A stretch of 64,000 bases of DNA from NCBI GenBank assembly GCA_905203555.1, contig CAJKWK010000001.1, positions 1-64,000 on the forward strand. The letters run 5' to 3'. A program made the position numbers and the translations under genes. The stretch comes from an uncultured Lachnospiraceae bacterium (GTDB lineage: Bacteria > Bacillota > Clostridia > Lachnospirales > Lachnospiraceae). The notes below the pieces were generated by a model. It saw nothing but the letters and a program-made list of their open reading frames with translations, made no database searches and was not told the DNA's origin. Of the stretch, positions 27,482-36,547 are shown piece by piece; the stretch's first letter is position 1; every line of letters begins with the position of its first letter.

Positions 27482-29071
27482 TTATTTTTTTGAAAAAATA
27501 TGTTTCAGGAATACATACATTACAATACAAAACGCAATCAAATAACCAAATGCTCCAATTGCAGGGATTCCCCATATCTTTGGCTGCATATTGGTAGTAC
27601 AGATAATACTGGAACTGATCAGAAGTGCCATTACCCAAAGTCCCATCACAATATTTCGAATCAGCCGACGCAGCAATTGTTCCAGATCTCCTGATACATG
27701 AAGATCCAGATTCACTCTGGTCTGCCCTTTCAAATATCCATGCATAACATCCGAAAGCAACGACGGCAGTTCAATCGATTTGTATAAGGAACGATACATA
27801 CTCTTTCCGCTTTGTTTCATTTCCTTTTTCCAATCAATCGAATGCAGCATGTTTCCCTTAATGCGTGCACCTGCAATCTCTACCATATTAATCTCCGGTG
27901 AAATGTCTGCCAGAACTCCCTCCATATGTGTCAGTCCTCTGGCAAGCATCGTCAGACCATGAGGCATAACAATCTTGTTTTCCTTCATCACATCCATTAA
28001 ATCCATCATAACTTCTGCGATGTCAATTTCCCCCATCTCTGCTGTTCCATATTTTCCAAACAGACTGCTGATATCTTCATACAACGTACTTGGATCCGGT
28101 TTCTCCTTGAACTCTCCCAACGCCATTACAGCCTCTTGAATCATCCCGACATCATTCACCGCAACACCACGAACCGCAAGTTCCAGCAACTCCCTGTCAC
28201 GCTCTGTAAGCCTGCCCATCATCCCCATATCAATCCAGATAATCTTTCCATCCCGCACTCTCAAATTACCCGGATGTGGATCTGCATGAAAAAAGCCGTC
28301 TTCAATAACTTGTTTGATATAGTTGTCTACCAGTTTACTTCCGATTTCCTTTAAATCATAACCGGCATTCTGCAGAGCTTCCTTATCATCAACAATGAAA
28401 CCGTCGATATATTCCATAACGAGAACATGCGGTGTTGTGTACTCCTGATACAACACCGGCACACCGATAAACTTAACATCCTGATTCCTTCGATGAAACT
28501 CTTCCATGTTGGCAGCCTCTGTAAGAAAATTCATTTCTTCTCTCGTCACACTCCAAAGCTCATCCAGAACCATTTCCAGATCTACCAGTCCTTTTAAACT
28601 AACCGGTGGCAGCAATCTGACAGCCTTTTTCAACAATGCAATGTCACGCGCCATCGTTTCATAGATTCCTTTTCTCTGCACTTTCATTACAACATGGCTG
28701 CCGTCTTTTAATACCGCCCTATGCACCTGTGCAATAGAGGCGGAGCCAAGTGGATTCTCCTCAATACTTTGGAAAATCTCACTCCACTCCATACCATAAG
28801 ACTCCTGAAGTACTTCTGCAACCTCTGAAAAAGGCATAGGTGCTACTTCAGAACGCAGCCGCATCAGTTCTTCGCAATACCGTTTCGGAAGTATATCCGA
28901 ATGCATTGACATGATCTGTCCCAATTTAATATAAGTGGGACCTAAATCTTCAAGAATCAATCTCAATTTCTCCGGGGTAACCCCTCTCGTAATCCCATGT
29001 TTTCGAAGGACTGCCGTCATCTCCCGGAGTCTGCCCTTGTACTCCGGAGACTCCTGTTTATTCATCTGCAT
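27482..29071 (-). CDS. UbiB/AarF (ABC1) family atypical kinase
   Basis: A 529-residue protein of the ABC1/ADCK/UbiB family. Hallmarks are PTYIKLGQIMS near 50 (KxGQ motif), the Ala-rich loop GSASIAQVHRA near 105, the Lys of VVMKVQRKG, and HADPHPGNL with the metal-binding IDMGMMG. Two C-terminal membrane helices (about 475-525) anchor it. Classic members support ubiquinone synthesis, but an anaerobic Firmicute of this type lacks ubiquinone, so the lipid substrate or partner is unknown. It overlaps the phasin-like gene by 14 bases. Confidence 0.92.
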   Translation of the reverse strand: MQMNKQESPEYKGRLREMTAVLRKHGITRGVTPEKLRLILEDLGPTYIKLGQIMSMHSDILPKRYCEELMRLRSEVAPMPFSEVAEVLQESYGMEWSEIFQSIEENPLGSASIAQVHRAVLKDGSHVVMKVQRKGIYETMARDIALLKKAVRLLPPVSLKGLVDLEMVLDELWSVTREEMNFLTEAANMEEFHRRNQDVKFIGVPVLYQEYTTPHVLVMEYIDGFIVDDKEALQNAGYDLKEIGSKLVDNYIKQVIEDGFFHADPHPGNLRVRDGKIIWIDMGMMGRLTERDRELLELAVRGVAVNDVGMIQEAVMALGEFKEKPDPSTLYEDISSLFGKYGTAEMGEIDIAEVMMDLMDVMKENKIVMPHGLTMLARGLTHMEGVLADISPEINMVEIAGARIKGNMLHSIDWKKEMKQSGKSMYRSLYKSIELPSLLSDVMHGYLKGQTRVNLDLHVSGDLEQLLRRLIRNIVMGLWVMALLISSSIICTTNMQPKIWGIPAIGAFGYLIAFCIVMYVFLKHIFSKK

Positions 29072-29447
29072 TCTCTTCCTCTGTCTCAGCTTTATCCTCT
29101 GCTTCCGGCTGCACCATAGTTTCCTCTATATCAGCTTCGTCCTCAACATTCTCGTCCAGCTTCTGAATCCGTTCTTTCAAAAGAGCAATCTGCTCCGGTG
29201 TCATCTTATCCAAAAGTTCATCCAGTTCCTCCGGATCTGATACTTTTACGGATACATTTACCCGTTCCTTCACTGTCTTTTTAATATTATGCTTCAGTTC
29301 CTCATTCAGAACCTTGCCTTGCTCAACAGTCAGTTCTCCCTTCTTAACCATCTCATCCAATATTTCTTTTGATTTTTCTGTTGTCGCTGCAACTGCACCG
29401 ATTCCTGCCAACAAAATCTTCTTTACATTTTCTCCAAATCCATCCAT
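29058..29447 (-). CDS. Phasin-like coiled-coil protein
   Basis: A 129-residue helical protein: a hydrophobic start (ILLAGIGAVAATTEK), then amphipathic heptads (KSKEILDEMVKKGELTVEQGKVLNEEL) and a strongly acidic tail after residue 100. The N-terminal pattern is that of the phasin/PHA-granule regulator family. No polyhydroxyalkanoate synthase is in the window, and relatives in Clostridia often sit beside UbiB-like genes, so a membrane or lipid-surface role is more likely than granule binding. It lies between dgkA and the ABC1 gene with tight spacing. Confidence 0.7.
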   Translation of the reverse strand: MDGFGENVKKILLAGIGAVAATTEKSKEILDEMVKKGELTVEQGKVLNEELKHNIKKTVKERVNVSVKVSDPEELDELLDKMTPEQIALLKERIQKLDENVEDEADIEETMVQPEAEDKAETEEENADE

Positions 29448-29465
29448 GATAACTGCTCCTTTCTT

Positions 29466-29849
29466 CTAGCTAAGCTGCTGCAAAAACTGAATTCCTTCCG
29501 GAACGAACATGATCAGCCCCGCTGCAACTGACATCATTGCCGCAATTAATACCGCTCCGGCAGCTGCATCCTTTGCCAGTTTTGCCAATGGTTTCCGCTC
29601 CTCAGTAACCAGATCTACAACTGCTTCCACCGCTGTATTCACCAGTTCCAATGCCATCACCAGACCAAACAGACAAAAACAGACGCACCACTTCCACGCT
29701 GGGAGTCCCACTATAGTCCCTGCCATGACGACCAGAATCATAGCGCAACAATGAATCTTCATATTACGTTCTTTCCTAATCACAGCGAAAATGCCTTCAA
29801 ACGCATATCCGAAACTTTTATGTAAGGGTTCTTTTTTCTGTTTGTCCAT
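29466..29849 (-). CDS. dgkA: Diacylglycerol/undecaprenol kinase family protein
   Basis: A 127-residue integral membrane kinase of the DgkA family. It has three hydrophobic helices and the two family signatures, ELVNTAVEAVVDLV (catalytic Glu/Asn) and KLAKDAAAGAVLI. In Gram-positive bacteria this enzyme mainly phosphorylates undecaprenol to supply the wall lipid carrier. It is the first gene of the dgkA-phasin-ubiB-like unit. Confidence 0.93.
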   Translation of the reverse strand: MDKQKKEPLHKSFGYAFEGIFAVIRKERNMKIHCCAMILVVMAGTIVGLPAWKWCVCFCLFGLVMALELVNTAVEAVVDLVTEERKPLAKLAKDAAAGAVLIAAMMSVAAGLIMFVPEGIQFLQQLS

Positions 29850-29939
29850 CTTCCTCTCCTCTCTTGTCTGATATAGCTTTATTATAGCAGATTATCACAA
29901 AAAACAAAGAAAAGCAGACAATTTTCTTTACTTTTTCTC

Positions 29940-30260
29940 TTAATATTTGCTAAAAAACAAATAGAAATAGTACACCATTCGTACCTCCTCCGGTCTTCTC
30001 CTTACCAGAAATCCACGTGGAATCGGACTCTCTGTACTCAGGACAAGGTCATCAATCGGGCTCTCCAGAATCCGGCTCAGTCCATACAAGTTATCCAGCG
30101 AAGGCATCGTTCTGCCATTAAACCACGCATAAACAGACTGTGGACAACTAATTCCCAGTATTTTACAAAGATCTCTCACCGCAATCCCCTTTATCATGCA
30201 CAAAAACCGTATCCATCTTCCGCTCTTGTCCATATCCATTGGTGCATAGTTCTCCATCAT
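29940..30260 (-). CDS. Small helix-turn-helix protein
   Basis: A 106-residue protein with a Cro/CI-like helix-turn-helix at about residues 20-75 (GIAVRDLCKILGISCPQSVYAW, NGRTMPSLDNLYGLSRIL). The tail is basic and aromatic (RRRPEEVRMVYYFYLF). AAGGAG lies nine bases before the ATG. No partner or operator is clear; it lies between the dgkA unit and the rhamnose genes and might regulate either. Confidence 0.75.
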   Translation of the reverse strand: MMENYAPMDMDKSGRWIRFLCMIKGIAVRDLCKILGISCPQSVYAWFNGRTMPSLDNLYGLSRILESPIDDLVLSTESPIPRGFLVRRRPEEVRMVYYFYLFFSKY

Positions 30261-30361
30261 AAACGCTCTCTCCTTCCTGAATCTTGCGAAAATATATAAT
30301 AATATTAGATACTGTAATCAACTATCTGTCAAGCGTTTCAAAACTGCACTACAGTTTTCCG

Positions 30362-31615
30362 TTACATTCGTTTTGAAAGAACGTCTGCCTCATATTTTTC
30401 CACCTCGCCATACCAGTTTTCTGCCGAAACTCCACTTCTTCGACAATATTCTTCCCAGACATCCCCAAGTGGAAGTGTCTTACACTGTTCCTGCAATACC
30501 ATTTTTTTCGTCATCTGATTGGTATCCTGCAGTTCTCGGAGCATTTCGTTTGGTGTACAGAGTGCATTTAAAAGTGCTTTCTGAAAACTTCTGAATCCGG
30601 TTACCCATGCTGAAATCCGATTGATGGAGGCATCAAAATAATCCAGCGCGATGTAGGTACGTTTCAGACCATTTTCACACCGTACAATCTCCTTTGCAAT
30701 CTCTTTTGTCTCATCATCAAAGAGAACCACGTGATCAGAATCCCAACGAATAGGGCGAGTCACATGGAGTGCAATTTCCGGGAAGAACGTCAACAGCGCC
30801 GGGATCTTATCAGATACAACTTCCGTCGGATGATAATGTCCATTATCCATCAAAGGCAGGCATTTCTCAATATTAGCAGCAGCATAACTCAGGGAAAACT
30901 CTGCCGATCCCACTGTATATGCCTCCACACCAATTCCAAACACCTTCGACTCCACACATGGTTTTACCATCTTCGGATCATAAGGCTCAGAAAGGATCTC
31001 GTCAATCGCTTCTTTATAACGAACTCTTGGTCCCATTCGGTCAGCCGGCACATCCTTATATCCATCCCCGGTCCAGATATTCATGACACATGGGATTCCG
31101 GTCTGCTCTGCAAAATAATTGGAGATCCGCACGCAGGCTTTCCCATGCTCTATCCAAAATCTTCTTGTTTCCTCATCCGGACTCGACAATGTCAGCCCAT
31201 CTTTCACTCTTGGATGGGAGAAAAATGTAGGATTAAAATCCAGTCCCATTCCTCTTTCCTTTGCAAAATCCACCCATTTCCGGAAATGTTTTGGTTCCAG
31301 CTTATCACGATCAACAAACTCTCCATCCTCAAAAATTGCATAGCATGCATGTACATTAATTTTTTTCGTTCCCGGCATCAGGCTCATTGCCTTATCCATA
31401 TCCTGAAGAAGTTCATCCGGCGTTCTTGCTTTTCCCGGATAATTTCCTGTAGTCTGAATTCCTCCGGTAAGCGGACCATCATGATCAAATCCTATCACAT
31501 CATCCCCCTGCCAGCAGTGAAGAGACACCGGAACCTGCATACACGTTTCAATTGCAGCGTCTGTATCTACTCCTAACTTTGCATATATTTCTTTTGCTGA
31601 TTCATATCTTGTCAT
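30362..31615 (-). CDS. rhaA: L-rhamnose isomerase
   Basis: A 417-residue RhaA that converts L-rhamnose to L-rhamnulose. The family start (YESAKEIYAKLGVDTDAAI), SLHCWQGDDV, the metal-site region around VESKVFGIGVEAYTVGS, and LMDNGHYHPTE and RPIRWDSDHVV are all present. Two ATGs compete at the start; the second (31615) is eight bases from AGGAGG, the first only two, so the second is used. It follows rhaB by about 90 bases. The aldolase RhaD is absent from the window. Confidence 0.97.
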   Translation of the reverse strand: MTRYESAKEIYAKLGVDTDAAIETCMQVPVSLHCWQGDDVIGFDHDGPLTGGIQTTGNYPGKARTPDELLQDMDKAMSLMPGTKKINVHACYAIFEDGEFVDRDKLEPKHFRKWVDFAKERGMGLDFNPTFFSHPRVKDGLTLSSPDEETRRFWIEHGKACVRISNYFAEQTGIPCVMNIWTGDGYKDVPADRMGPRVRYKEAIDEILSEPYDPKMVKPCVESKVFGIGVEAYTVGSAEFSLSYAAANIEKCLPLMDNGHYHPTEVVSDKIPALLTFFPEIALHVTRPIRWDSDHVVLFDDETKEIAKEIVRCENGLKRTYIALDYFDASINRISAWVTGFRSFQKALLNALCTPNEMLRELQDTNQMTKKMVLQEQCKTLPLGDVWEEYCRRSGVSAENWYGEVEKYEADVLSKRM

Positions 31616-31702
31616 TTTCATTTCCTCCTATATACATTTTTTAATTGTACATTGTTTTGATAATATATTTTTTCTAATAATGCATCCTTTTTTCATTTCA
31701 TG

Positions 31703-33115
31703 CTATCTATTTTTCTTAGGTTTATACTGCTTAATATCAAACGAATTACCAATACATTTTCTCATTTCCGCCAAATTCGAAAATACCTGATCATGCAGTA
31801 ACTGTACCGCAATATTTCCTACTGCAGTTGCTTCTGTCGGCCCTGCATACACCTTTTTTCCGGTATATTTCGCAGTCAGCTCATTCAGATACCCTGCATT
31901 TGCACCTCCGCCTACCACATAGATCGTAGTGTATGTATTTCCGGTAATCTCTTCGATTTCCTTAACCGTATCTCCATAGCATTTTGCAAGGCTGTTATAA
32001 ACTACTGCCGCAATCTCGCCTACCGTCTCAGGCACTTGCTGCTTTGTTTCTATGCAAAAATTCTGCACCTCCAAAATCATATTTCTCGGAGCAAAAAAAC
32101 GTTCATCATTACAATCCACAATTGACGGAATTTGTTCTCGTGATGCTCTTTCGCAAATTTCTGCAAAAGACAGCTCTTCCTTAAATTCTTTCTTTACTGA
32201 CTGTATCATCCAGAGTCCCATAATATTTTTCAAAAAACGGAACCGATAATCATATCCACCTTCATTGGTAAAGTTTGCCTTCTGAGCTGTTTCTGAACAA
32301 TCTGCCCGTTTTCGCTCAATCCCCATCAAAGACCAGGTTCCCGAACTGATATAAATAGCATTGTCATCATTGGTCGGAACTGCCATTACCGCAGATCCTG
32401 TATCATGAGTAGCCGGAAGAACAACTTCGCAGTCAAACCCTACTTCCTGACGAATTTCCTCCGTAAAATGCCCAACCACTGTTCCCGGCATAAAAATCGG
32501 CTGAAACAATTCCTTTTTATATCCCAGTCTCTCAATCAGTTCGTAGTCCCAGTCATTTGTCTTTGGACTTACAAGCTGCGTACTTGTTGCATTGGTATAC
32601 TCTTGTTTTTTTACTCCGGTCAGCCGAAAATGAAAATAATCCGGAATCATCAACATTGCCTCTGCCTGTTCCATATACTCCGGATGTCTTTCTTTTACTG
32701 CCATCAACTGATAAATGGTATTAAAAATCTGTTTCTGAATCCCGGTTCTTCTATACAATTCTTTCAACGGTATCTTTTCATATACTTTTTCATCCATTCC
32801 AACTGTACGGCTGTCACGATAACCGACTGATTCTCCCAAGATTCGGTTCTCTCTGTCCAACAGGACATAGTCCACTGCCCATGTATCAATCCCCATCGAT
32901 ACCGGTATTTTCTCCAGTTCTTTGCATTTTTTCAAACCTGTTTTTATCTCTGCAAATAATTGTTCCACATCCCAGCACAATGTTTCGTTTACACGACTCA
33001 TGGCATTTGGAAAACGATACACTTCCTCCAACTGTATCCTCCCCTCTTCCACAGATGCCAAAATATGTCGTCCACTTGATGCACCAATATCTACAGCTAA
33101 ATAATACCTCTTCAT
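31703..33115 (-). CDS. rhaB: Rhamnulokinase
   Basis: A 470-residue FGGY-family kinase phosphorylating L-rhamnulose. Visible are the N-terminal phosphate loop YLAVDIGASSGRH, the active-site GIDTWAVDYVLLD, YRDSRT, the ATHDTGSAV segment and the C-terminal VVGGGANAGYLNEL nucleotide motif. The ATG at 33115 is preceded by AAGGAG at eight bases. It lies between the AraC regulator gene and rhaA, behind a terminator and its own -10 element. Confidence 0.95.
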   Translation of the reverse strand: MKRYYLAVDIGASSGRHILASVEEGRIQLEEVYRFPNAMSRVNETLCWDVEQLFAEIKTGLKKCKELEKIPVSMGIDTWAVDYVLLDRENRILGESVGYRDSRTVGMDEKVYEKIPLKELYRRTGIQKQIFNTIYQLMAVKERHPEYMEQAEAMLMIPDYFHFRLTGVKKQEYTNATSTQLVSPKTNDWDYELIERLGYKKELFQPIFMPGTVVGHFTEEIRQEVGFDCEVVLPATHDTGSAVMAVPTNDDNAIYISSGTWSLMGIERKRADCSETAQKANFTNEGGYDYRFRFLKNIMGLWMIQSVKKEFKEELSFAEICERASREQIPSIVDCNDERFFAPRNMILEVQNFCIETKQQVPETVGEIAAVVYNSLAKCYGDTVKEIEEITGNTYTTIYVVGGGANAGYLNELTAKYTGKKVYAGPTEATAVGNIAVQLLHDQVFSNLAEMRKCIGNSFDIKQYKPKKNR

Positions 33116-33155
33116 ACTGCTGTCTCCTTTTCTCACTCATTCAAATCTTAGTTCC

Positions 33156-33161
33156 ATTATA
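33156..33161 (-). promoter_or_regulatory. -10 element of the rhaBA promoter
   Basis: A perfect TATAAT on the minus strand 40 bases before the rhaB ATG; the -35 position holds only a T run. A missing -35 box suits dependence on the neighbouring AraC-type activator. Confidence 0.45.
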
Positions 33162-33177
33162 ATTGGCATTAGAATGT

Positions 33178-33213
33178 AAAAAAAAGGACGCTATTTATAA
33201 AAAACAGTGTCCT
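33178..33213 (-). terminator. Terminator between the AraC gene and rhaB
   Basis: AAGGAC...GTCCTT stem on the minus strand (33213-33183) followed by a run of seven or more T. It uncouples the regulator from rhaBA. Confidence 0.85.
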
Positions 33214-33223
33214 TATTTGCACT

Positions 33224-34192
33224 CTATATTCTCTTTTCTCTTTCCCGATAATCCTTCGGCGTTTCTCCGTATTTTTCTCTAAACTTGCGATAAAAATAAC
33301 TATTGTTCTCATACCCTACCAGCGCAATGATCTGATTGACCGATAACTTTGTATGAGCCAACAAATATCTCGCCTGATTCATACGCTTTTCCTGCAAAAG
33401 CTCTTTATATGTCTTACCGGTATATTTTTTAATTTCCCGGCTCAGCCAATATACATCATACTTCAGCAATTCCGCCAGTTCAGACAGACTCCCATTCCGA
33501 TAATGTTCCTCAATGTACCCCAATACAGCACCTGTCAATTCCGTCTGAAACTTCCCGCTTCCGATTTCCATTTTATCCATATAATTCAACAACTGAAGAA
33601 AAAGCAATCCCATTGTAATCTGATTACAACTGCGTTTATTTCCCATATTATAAAAAATAGTCCATACCATATTTTCTATGAGATTCTGCACCGGAAGAAT
33701 ATCCGACACATGAAAATACAGGTAAGAACTCAGCCCGTTATTTCCACTTAACGTTCCAATCAAAAAATCCCGCAGAGCATTCTCCTCTTCCCCCATCATA
33801 GAAAATGCGGTATCAAAAAATTCAGGAAGAATAATGAAATTCACCGCAATATCTGTTGCTTTCGCCGGAAATATCTCCTGTTCTGCATGCGGATTCAGAA
33901 AGAGCAGGTCTCCTTCTTCCAACAGCACCTTATGTCCATCTATAATATGCGTAGTTGTGCCCTGGCACATATAGATAACTTCAATATAATTATGTCTGTG
34001 CTTTGGAAAATGTACAAAACGGGTATGCGGACGCACTTGAATCAGTTTTCCTCTCTGTATCAGCTGTTCCGCATCTACAACCAGATCTTTTCTTTTTGTA
34101 TATCTTCGAGTTTCAATCTCACCATTTCCATCAAGAATCCGCTGCTCCTCTTCCGTAATCACAGATAGAGCTCGTAATAATTCTGTGTCCAT
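33224..34192 (-). CDS. AraC-family regulator of rhamnose genes
   Basis: A 322-residue protein. An N-terminal cupin effector domain (about 50-180) shows VHFPKHRHNYIEVIYMCQG and EEGDLLFLNPHAEQEI. The C-terminal double helix-turn-helix (about 215-320) carries LAELLKYDVYWLSREIKKYTG and the AraC signature VGYENNSYFYRKFREKYGETPKDYR. By position it probably activates rhaBA in response to rhamnose, a role like RhaS/RhaR. It ends at a terminator before rhaB. Confidence 0.9.
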   Translation of the reverse strand: MDTELLRALSVITEEEQRILDGNGEIETRRYTKRKDLVVDAEQLIQRGKLIQVRPHTRFVHFPKHRHNYIEVIYMCQGTTTHIIDGHKVLLEEGDLLFLNPHAEQEIFPAKATDIAVNFIILPEFFDTAFSMMGEEENALRDFLIGTLSGNNGLSSYLYFHVSDILPVQNLIENMVWTIFYNMGNKRSCNQITMGLLFLQLLNYMDKMEIGSGKFQTELTGAVLGYIEEHYRNGSLSELAELLKYDVYWLSREIKKYTGKTYKELLQEKRMNQARYLLAHTKLSVNQIIALVGYENNSYFYRKFREKYGETPKDYREREKRI

Positions 34193-34219
34193 GTTTCTTT
34201 ATTTCTTTCTTTTGTCTTA

Positions 34220-35002
34220 TTAAAGTGTCGCAATCTCCTCTGTGAGAGCCAGATATTCCTTCGCACTTCGGCTGCTTCGTTTGTATGCCATGATCGGTGC
34301 ATGATTGTCCTGAGACCATTCGATTCCACTGTCTACGCGTATATATGTATCAAATACATGGATACCCTCCAGTTCCCGCAGCATATCAATTGTCTGTTTG
34401 AAGTAACTTTTTCTTGTATCTACCTTTGTGATCACTACACCGCCGATCTGAAGTTCCGGTGCGATCTGTTTGACCTGCTCCAGAAACTCAAACATATTTC
34501 CCAATCCAAACAGCCCCCAGGGTGAGGATTCTACCGGTATAATAATCTCATCGGAAGCACAAAGGATATTCATCACCCAGCCTCCAAGTGTAGGCGGTGC
34601 ATCAATAAGAATATAGTCATACGCTCCGGACTCTATGATATTCGAGAGACATTTTTTTAAAATATATTCTCTCTGCCATTTTGTAAACAACTCATATTCA
34701 ATAGAACTCATCAAGGTTGATGAGGGAATCAAATCCAGATTTTCATATTCGGAATGAATAATATATCCTGTCAGATCCTCCTGCCTGCGGATACCTTCGT
34801 ATAGATTCCGGTCACTCTGAGCCAATGCCAGTACGCGGTCTTCATCAAACAGAGACAATGAAAGATTCAACTGCATATCTCCATCAATCAGGAGAACCTT
34901 TTTTCCAAGCATTGTCAGTCCATATCCCACATTGGAACAGGTTGTAGACTTTCCGCTGCCCCCTTTATTATTTGCAAAACATATTACCTTTGTTTTTCCC
35001 AT
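34220..35002 (-). CDS. ParA/Soj-like ATPase without ParB
   Basis: A 260-residue P-loop ATPase of the ParA/MinD class. The deviant Walker A is NNKGGSGKST at about residues 11-20, with LLIDGDMQLNLS and a Walker B-like YILIDAPPTLGG following. ParA proteins move DNA or protein cargo with a ParB-type partner; none is encoded here. The gene lies one base after the HD hydrolase stop and is clearly coupled to it. AAGGAG precedes the ATG. Confidence 0.9.
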   Translation of the reverse strand: MGKTKVICFANNKGGSGKSTTCSNVGYGLTMLGKKVLLIDGDMQLNLSLSLFDEDRVLALAQSDRNLYEGIRRQEDLTGYIIHSEYENLDLIPSSTLMSSIEYELFTKWQREYILKKCLSNIIESGAYDYILIDAPPTLGGWVMNILCASDEIIIPVESSPWGLFGLGNMFEFLEQVKQIAPELQIGGVVITKVDTRKSYFKQTIDMLRELEGIHVFDTYIRVDSGIEWSQDNHAPIMAYKRSSRSAKEYLALTEEIATL

Positions 35003-35003
35003 C

Positions 35004-35588
35004 TTATAAGCTCCTTTTTATCTCTGCTTTCCATGCCATAGAAGCCGGTTCCTCTCCAAAATGCTTCTGCACAAGCTGACAATATTCCTGATAAGCACGA
35101 ATATCTTGAAAGTTCTCCTTCAGAACATCCCGAATACTTTTATAATACCATCCCATCGCCGCTTTGCTCTGCATCCGGAACCGCAGCCAGAATGACTCTC
35201 CAAACTTCGGATAATCCCGGTCTATATCACGCATATTAGACAACTTGTCCGCAAGTGCAATCATCTGTGCTTCGCGTGGCACTTCCCTTAAATGATGGAT
35301 TGTTGCGCTTTTCCGTTCTTCCCATGTCTTCGTTTTGTCTTCACTTTCATACTGTACAAGAGAGGCCACCCGCTGACCAAATCTCTCCTTCAAAACCTGC
35401 GCCGTGACTCCTTCACAATCCTCGATTGTATCATGCAGAACAGCTGCACAAATAATTTCCTCATCCTGCGTCATCGATGTTACGATATCCGCCACCTCTA
35501 CCGGATGTACAATATACGGCCGTTTTGTCCCCTTTCGGAACTGCCCTTCGTGTGCCTTCGTTGCAAACTCAATGGCTTCATTGATCAT
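35004..35588 (-). CDS. HD-domain small alarmone hydrolase-like protein (MESH1 type)
   Basis: A 194-residue protein containing only a RelA/SpoT-type HD hydrolase domain. The metal ligands are visible: H in YIVHPVEVADI, HD in AAVLHDTIED, and the later D in ALADKLSNMRDID. There is no synthetase, TGS or ACT domain, so it resembles MESH1/small alarmone hydrolases that remove pyrophosphate from (p)ppGpp. The start at 35588 has AAAGGAGGG upstream; the longer frame is rejected. It is coupled to the ParA-like gene. Confidence 0.87.
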   Translation of the reverse strand: MINEAIEFATKAHEGQFRKGTKRPYIVHPVEVADIVTSMTQDEEIICAAVLHDTIEDCEGVTAQVLKERFGQRVASLVQYESEDKTKTWEERKSATIHHLREVPREAQMIALADKLSNMRDIDRDYPKFGESFWLRFRMQSKAAMGWYYKSIRDVLKENFQDIRAYQEYCQLVQKHFGEEPASMAWKAEIKRSL

Positions 35589-35672
35589 GGTTTCCCTCCT
35601 TTGCGATTCCGATCCTCCATCCAATCTATTAAAAGCATACCACACAACCAAGGGAATCACAATGAAAATCCA

Positions 35673-35701
35673 TATACAATTTTATCGAAATCAGTTATAA
35701 T
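35673..35701 (+). promoter_or_regulatory. Promoter of the plus-strand SDR gene
   Basis: TATACA (35673-35678), 17 bases, TATAAT (35696-35701), about 65 bases before the ATG at 35766. Confidence 0.6.
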
Positions 35702-35765
35702 GGATATACTTTTAGAATTGAAAAAGTGCTGAAAAAAAGAACTGAAAAAGGTGGAGTTTTATTCA

Positions 35766-36497
35766 ATGAAAAAGAAATGTGTATTAGTCACCGGAGCCTC
35801 TCGGGGCATTGGAAAAGCCTGTGCAAAACGTTTTGCCCAGGCTGGTTATCATGTATTTATCAATTGCAGACATTCCGTACGTGAGCTTTCTCAGTTAAGT
35901 GAAGAATTAAATGCTGACGGATATCTCTGCACCGCAGTTGCCGGAGATGTCGGACAGGCAGAAGAAGTCTGCAGGATGTTCCGGACGATTTCTTCTTACA
36001 CCGAAGGATTAGACGTACTTGTAAATAATGCCGGTATTTCCTATGTCGGACTTTTGACGGACATGTCTGACACAGACTGGTCCTCCCTATTAAATACCAA
36101 TCTATCGTCCGCTTTTTACTGCTGTCGAGCAGCAATCCCTTATATGGTTTCCCAAAAACAGGGGAAAATCATCAACATTTCCTCGATGTGGGGACGTACA
36201 GGCGCTTCCTGTGAGGCTGCCTACTCTGCCGCAAAAGCCGGACTGAATGGACTTACCATGGCACTTGCAAAAGAACTTGCGCCCAGCAACATTCAAGTCA
36301 ATGCCATTGCATGCGGCGTCATTGATACTGTTATGAATGCCCAGTTCTCTGAAGAAGAGCGTACACAACTGATGGAGGAAGTTCCTGCCGGCAGATTCGG
36401 TACACCTGAGGAAGTAGCAGAACTGGTTTTTGATCTGTCCGAGAATCATCCTTACATGACAGGGCAGATCATCGGCTTTGACGGGGGTTTTATCTGA
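35766..36497 (+). CDS. SDR reductase, possibly EF-P 5-aminopentanone reductase
   Basis: A 243-residue classical SDR with TGASRGIG near residue 8, NNAG near 84, catalytic Ser in INISSMWG and YSAAK near 150. It is close to FabG and also to YmfI, the reductase that finishes the 5-aminopentanol modification of elongation factor P in Firmicutes. No fatty-acid genes flank it, which favours the latter or another role (inference). AAGGTGGAG precedes the ATG. Its terminator begins inside the last codons. Confidence 0.85.
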   Translation: MKKKCVLVTGASRGIGKACAKRFAQAGYHVFINCRHSVRELSQLSEELNADGYLCTAVAGDVGQAEEVCRMFRTISSYTEGLDVLVNNAGISYVGLLTDMSDTDWSSLLNTNLSSAFYCCRAAIPYMVSQKQGKIINISSMWGRTGASCEAAYSAAKAGLNGLTMALAKELAPSNIQVNAIACGVIDTVMNAQFSEEERTQLMEEVPAGRFGTPEEVAELVFDLSENHPYMTGQIIGFDGGFI

Positions 36498-36523
36498 TGT
36501 AATGTCAGATAAAACTCCTTTTT
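36487..36523 (+). terminator. Terminator overlapping the SDR stop codon
   Basis: GTTTTATCTGA (36487-36497) pairs with TCAGATAAAAC (36505-36515), then TCCTTTTTA. The left arm includes the stop codon. Confidence 0.85.
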
Positions 36524-36547
36524 ATTTCTTAGTTCACGATTCCTCTT

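Noticed and set aside
30731..31576. A 281-codon plus-strand frame inside rhaA
   Set aside because: Shadow of the rhaA reading frame; no domain features and no ribosome site.
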